Origin: CF-39 sp036518215
GTDB lineage: Bacteria; Chloroflexota; Limnocylindria; P2-11E
Assembly (NCBI GenBank): GCA_036518215.1
Contig: DATDNP010000163.1
Location: 1 to 6,277, forward strand
Reading direction: 5' to 3'
Length of the DNA stretch: 6,277 bases
Under the pieces are notes generated by a model. It made no database searches. It worked only from the letters and a program-made list of their open reading frames with translations, and was not told the DNA's origin. The position numbers and the translations under genes were made by a program. Below, one piece after another: positions 4,473 through 6,277 of the stretch (position 1 is its first letter; each line of letters begins with the position of its first letter).

Positions 4473-5501
4473 ATGCGAGCGCTCGCCATGCTCGTCGTCA
4501 TCGTTTGCGGCCTCGTGGTGACCGCTCCCGTCGCACAGGCCGCGCCGCCGCCGTGGTATCCGCCGCTCGAATGGGTGCCCGCATCTCCGGCGAATTACGA
4601 GGTCGGACGCGGCGGAACGAAGATCCAGTACATCGTCATCCACAGCACCGATGGGACGTATGCGGGGACGCTCTCCTGGTTCCGCGACCCGAACTCGCAT
4701 CTCTCGGCGCACTACGTCATCCGCGCGAGCGACGGTCACGTCGCGCAGGCGGTGTCCGAGGGCGACACCGCGTTCCAGGCGCGCGGCTTCAACCAGCCGG
4801 CGATCGGGATCGAGCACGAGTTCGATCCGGCGTCGGGGATCGCGTACACCGACGCGGAGTACCGCGCATCGGCGACCCTGGTGTGCGCGATCACGCGGCG
4901 GTACGCCATCCCGGCCGATCGGCAACACATCATCGGTCACAACGAGGTGCCGAACACCGACCACAGCGATCCCGGCCCGACGTGGAACTGGACCTACTAC
5001 ATGAGCCTCGTTCGCGGCTGCAGCACGTCGGCACCGGCCGCGGGCATCTCGTTCGGCGACACGGGCGAGTCCGTGTACCAGCTGCAGCGCGATCTCGTCG
5101 CGCTCGGCTTCCTCGCGAGCGCGGATCTCGCCGGTGGCGAAGGTATCTTCGGCCCGCACACGCTCGCGGCACTGCAGTCGTTCCAGTCCGCGAACGGCGT
5201 ACCAGCGACCGGGTACTACGGCGCCCTCTCGCAGGCGGCGCTCTCTCGGGCCCTCGTATCAGGAGCGCCCGCGGCGTCGTCGTCGGTACCGCAGGTCGAT
5301 CTCTTCCCCGGTGACGAATCCGACGCCGTCGCGCAGCTCCAGTCCGCGCTCCAGCAGCGTGGCTACATGGACCGCGTCACCGGCTACTTCGGGCCGATGA
5401 CGCAGGACGCCGTCCGACGCTTCCAGGCGGACCACGGGATCATCGCGACCGGGAACTACGGGCCGCTCACGCGCGCGGCGCTCGCACGCGACGTCGGCTG
5501 A
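4473..5501 (+). CDS. Secreted N-acetylmuramoyl-L-alanine amidase with two peptidoglycan-binding domains
   Basis: A 342-residue exported zinc amidase that cleaves the bond between N-acetylmuramic acid and the L-Ala of the stem peptide. Residues 1-23 are a signal peptide ending AQA before APPP. The Amidase_2 (AmpD/PGRP-like) domain spans about 45-182: IVIHST gives zinc ligand H57, IGIEHE the catalytic-type E114, IIGHNEV the ligand H156, and DHSDPGPTW the ligand D166. H164 stands where AmpD has a functional lysine, two residues before the Asp. Two PG_binding_1 repeats follow (about 194-260 and 277-340), each with the L(Q).aL...GY/GF...G.FG..T..A...FQ...G...TG.YG..T..AL pattern, joined by an Ala/Ser linker (264-273). 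A cysteine pair C138/C183 may form a disulfide. It stands alone, so a role in cell-wall remodelling, daughter-cell separation or lysis of competitors is equally possible. Confidence 0.93.
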   Translation: MRALAMLVVIVCGLVVTAPVAQAAPPPWYPPLEWVPASPANYEVGRGGTKIQYIVIHSTDGTYAGTLSWFRDPNSHLSAHYVIRASDGHVAQAVSEGDTAFQARGFNQPAIGIEHEFDPASGIAYTDAEYRASATLVCAITRRYAIPADRQHIIGHNEVPNTDHSDPGPTWNWTYYMSLVRGCSTSAPAAGISFGDTGESVYQLQRDLVALGFLASADLAGGEGIFGPHTLAALQSFQSANGVPATGYYGALSQAALSRALVSGAPAASSSVPQVDLFPGDESDAVAQLQSALQQRGYMDRVTGYFGPMTQDAVRRFQADHGIIATGNYGPLTRAALARDVG

Positions 5502-5530
5502 GACGCGGCGCGCATCGCGCGCTCGAGTGG

Positions 5531-5536
5531 CACTAT
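5531..5536 (+). promoter_or_regulatory. Putative -10 element (CACTAT) of the hydratase-dehydrogenase operon
   Basis: CACTAT matches the A2, A5 and T6 positions of TATAAT and ends exactly 7 nt before the GTG at 5544, the same spacing as at the amidase gene. No Shine-Dalgarno lies between, so a leaderless GTG start is plausible. It falls in the 42-nt gap after the amidase gene. Confidence 0.4.
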
Positions 5537-5543
5537 CGCGCGC

Positions 5544-6023
5544 GTGAGCCCGCGCGCGTTCGAGGACTTCAAGGTCGGCGACCTCTACCGCTCGAGCGTC
5601 GGCCGCACCATCAGCCAGGCCGACAACACGCACTTCACGCTCCTCACGCACAACACGAATCAGATCCACTTCAACACGCATTACGCCGCCGCGACCGAGT
5701 TCAAGCGGCCGCTCGTGAACAGCTTCATGACGCTCGCCCTCGTCACCGGCCTCCTCACGCCCGACACGAGCGAGCGCGGCATCGCGCTCGGGATCAAGGA
5801 CGTCACGCTGCCGCATCCGCTGTTCGAAGGCGACACGCTCTACGCCGACGCGACGGTGACCGAGGTGCGCGCCTCGCGGTCGCGGCCGGGGTGGGGCATC
5901 GTCACGCTCCGGATGCGCGGGTTCACGTCCGACGGGACGGTCGTGCTCGTGATGACGCGCACGATCATGGTCCCGACCCGCTCGGTGATGACGGCGACGC
6001 CGTATCCCGAGCCGCGCGAGTAG
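5544..6023 (+). CDS. MaoC-like acyl-CoA hydratase (itaconyl/mesaconyl-CoA hydratase type)
   Basis: A 159-residue single hotdog-fold protein of the MaoC dehydratase family, which adds water to enoyl-CoA substrates in the cytoplasm. The N-terminal FEDFKVGDLY (6-15) and GRTISQADNTHFTLLT (20-35) are typical. The active-site segment THNTNQIHFN (35-44) aligns with the canonical SGDxNPLHxD, keeping N39 and H42 but having N37 in place of the catalytic Asp. KRPLVNSFMTLALVTGL (54-70), LPHPLFEGDTLYADATV (89-105) and SRSRPGWGIVTLRMRG (111-126) follow. From memory, these strongly resemble the mycobacterial Rv2499c-like and mesaconyl-CoA hydratase subfamily, which carries the same Asn. The next gene, an acyl-CoA dehydrogenase, begins immediately at 6024 (TAG|ATG), a pairing seen in branched-chain and itaconate degradation clusters. 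The GTG start is supported by family alignment and the CACTAT element upstream. Confidence 0.88.
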   Translation: MSPRAFEDFKVGDLYRSSVGRTISQADNTHFTLLTHNTNQIHFNTHYAAATEFKRPLVNSFMTLALVTGLLTPDTSERGIALGIKDVTLPHPLFEGDTLYADATVTEVRASRSRPGWGIVTLRMRGFTSDGTVVLVMTRTIMVPTRSVMTATPYPEPRE

Positions 6024-6277
6024 ATGGACTTCCGCGCGTCACCCGAGCACGACGCCATCCGCGACGCGGTGCGCTCGCTCTGCGCGCGCTATCCCGACGC
6101 GTACTGGCGCGATCTCGACGCGCGCGCCGCGTATCCGGAGGAGGTCGTCGCCGCGCTCACGGCGTCGGGATGGCTCGCGTGCCTCATCCCCACCGAGTAC
6201 GGCGGGGCAGGTCTCGGTCTGGCCGAGGCGTCGATCGTCCTCGAGGAGGTGAACGCGTCAGGAGGCAACGCCGCCGC
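6024..6277 (+). CDS. Acyl-CoA dehydrogenase, N-terminal part (runs off the window)
   Basis: The first 84 residues of an acyl-CoA dehydrogenase, the FAD enzyme that introduces a trans double bond between C2 and C3 of an acyl-CoA. The opening MDFRASPEHDAIRDAVRSLC is the usual first helix, and LTASGWLACLIPTEYGGAGL (45-64) is the hallmark N-terminal segment (normally GW/G....P.EYGG.G), followed by ASIVLEEVNASGGNAA (69-84), which matches the helix carrying E(E)...SG. The ATG directly follows the hydratase stop with no gap, so it is co-transcribed and probably translationally coupled. It would make the enoyl-CoA that the hydratase uses. No Shine-Dalgarno is needed with such coupling. The rest, including the catalytic base, lies outside the window, so substrate specificity cannot be judged. 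Confidence 0.92.
   Translation, partial: MDFRASPEHDAIRDAVRSLCARYPDAYWRDLDARAAYPEEVVAALTASGWLACLIPTEYGGAGLGLAEASIVLEEVNASGGNAA

Noticed and set aside
3148..4521. Long plus-strand frame of 457 codons
   Set aside because: Its product is a run of Arg, Glu, Asp and Gly without hydrophobic core, it lies antisense to the well-formed membrane protein, and it reads through the tRNA-Asn gene. This is typical of GC-rich shadow frames.
5508..5522. GCGCGC-ATC-GCGCGC hairpin after the amidase gene
   Set aside because: Short alternating GC stem with a 3-nt loop and no T-tract; expected by chance in this composition.
4452..5816. Minus-strand frames opposite the amidase and hydratase genes
   Set aside because: Charged low-complexity products antisense to clearly identified enzymes.
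1..6277. CRISPR arrays, insertion sequences, attachment sites or a defence island
   Set aside because: No regularly spaced direct repeats, transposase motifs or terminal inverted repeats were seen, and the tRNA has no repeated 3' end nearby that would mark an integration site.

Overview
The window is a GC-rich bacterial chromosome segment with dense genes on both strands. It contains no mobile element, CRISPR array or phage feature that I can see. The primary sigma factor C-terminus, high-GC codon use, several start codons lacking Shine-Dalgarno sequences, and the gene types suggest a high-GC lineage such as Chloroflexota (perhaps Limnocylindria-like) or an actinobacterial relative. That placement is inference only.

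Layout: (1) 1-674 (+) is the 3' part of a primary sigma factor gene (RpoD/SigA type), followed by a strong hairpin terminator at 677-704 that probably also ends the convergent gene. (2) On the minus strand, 1652-711 encodes a secreted beta-propeller protein of PD40 repeats, and 2299-1775 encodes a nitroreductase-family flavoprotein. (3) Two very small plus-strand genes follow: 2342-2542 (66 aa, helical, soluble) and 2590-2724 (44 aa, one membrane span). (4) A minus-strand two-gene unit, 4293-3166 (multi-spanning membrane protein with a duplicated WH...PH motif) and 3163-2690 (157 aa, unknown), is separated by 2 nt, so it is probably translationally coupled. (5) A tRNA-Asn(GTT) gene lies at 4316-4387 (+), head-to-head with the membrane protein gene. 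(6) 4473-5501 (+) encodes a secreted N-acetylmuramoyl-L-alanine amidase with two peptidoglycan-binding domains. (7) 5544-6023 (+) encodes a MaoC-type hydratase directly abutting (TAG|ATG) an acyl-CoA dehydrogenase gene that runs off the right edge, a small acyl-CoA catabolism operon.

The genes do not form one obvious pathway. The window reads as a core-genome stretch: transcription initiation, tRNA, cell-wall turnover and acyl-CoA metabolism. Most worth a second look are the uncharacterised membrane protein with its coupled partner and unusual 5' leader next to the tRNA, the two microproteins, and the recurring TAnnnT-like hexamers 7-9 nt upstream of start codons, which point to leaderless transcription. 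I do not see a convincing new defence or mobile system.
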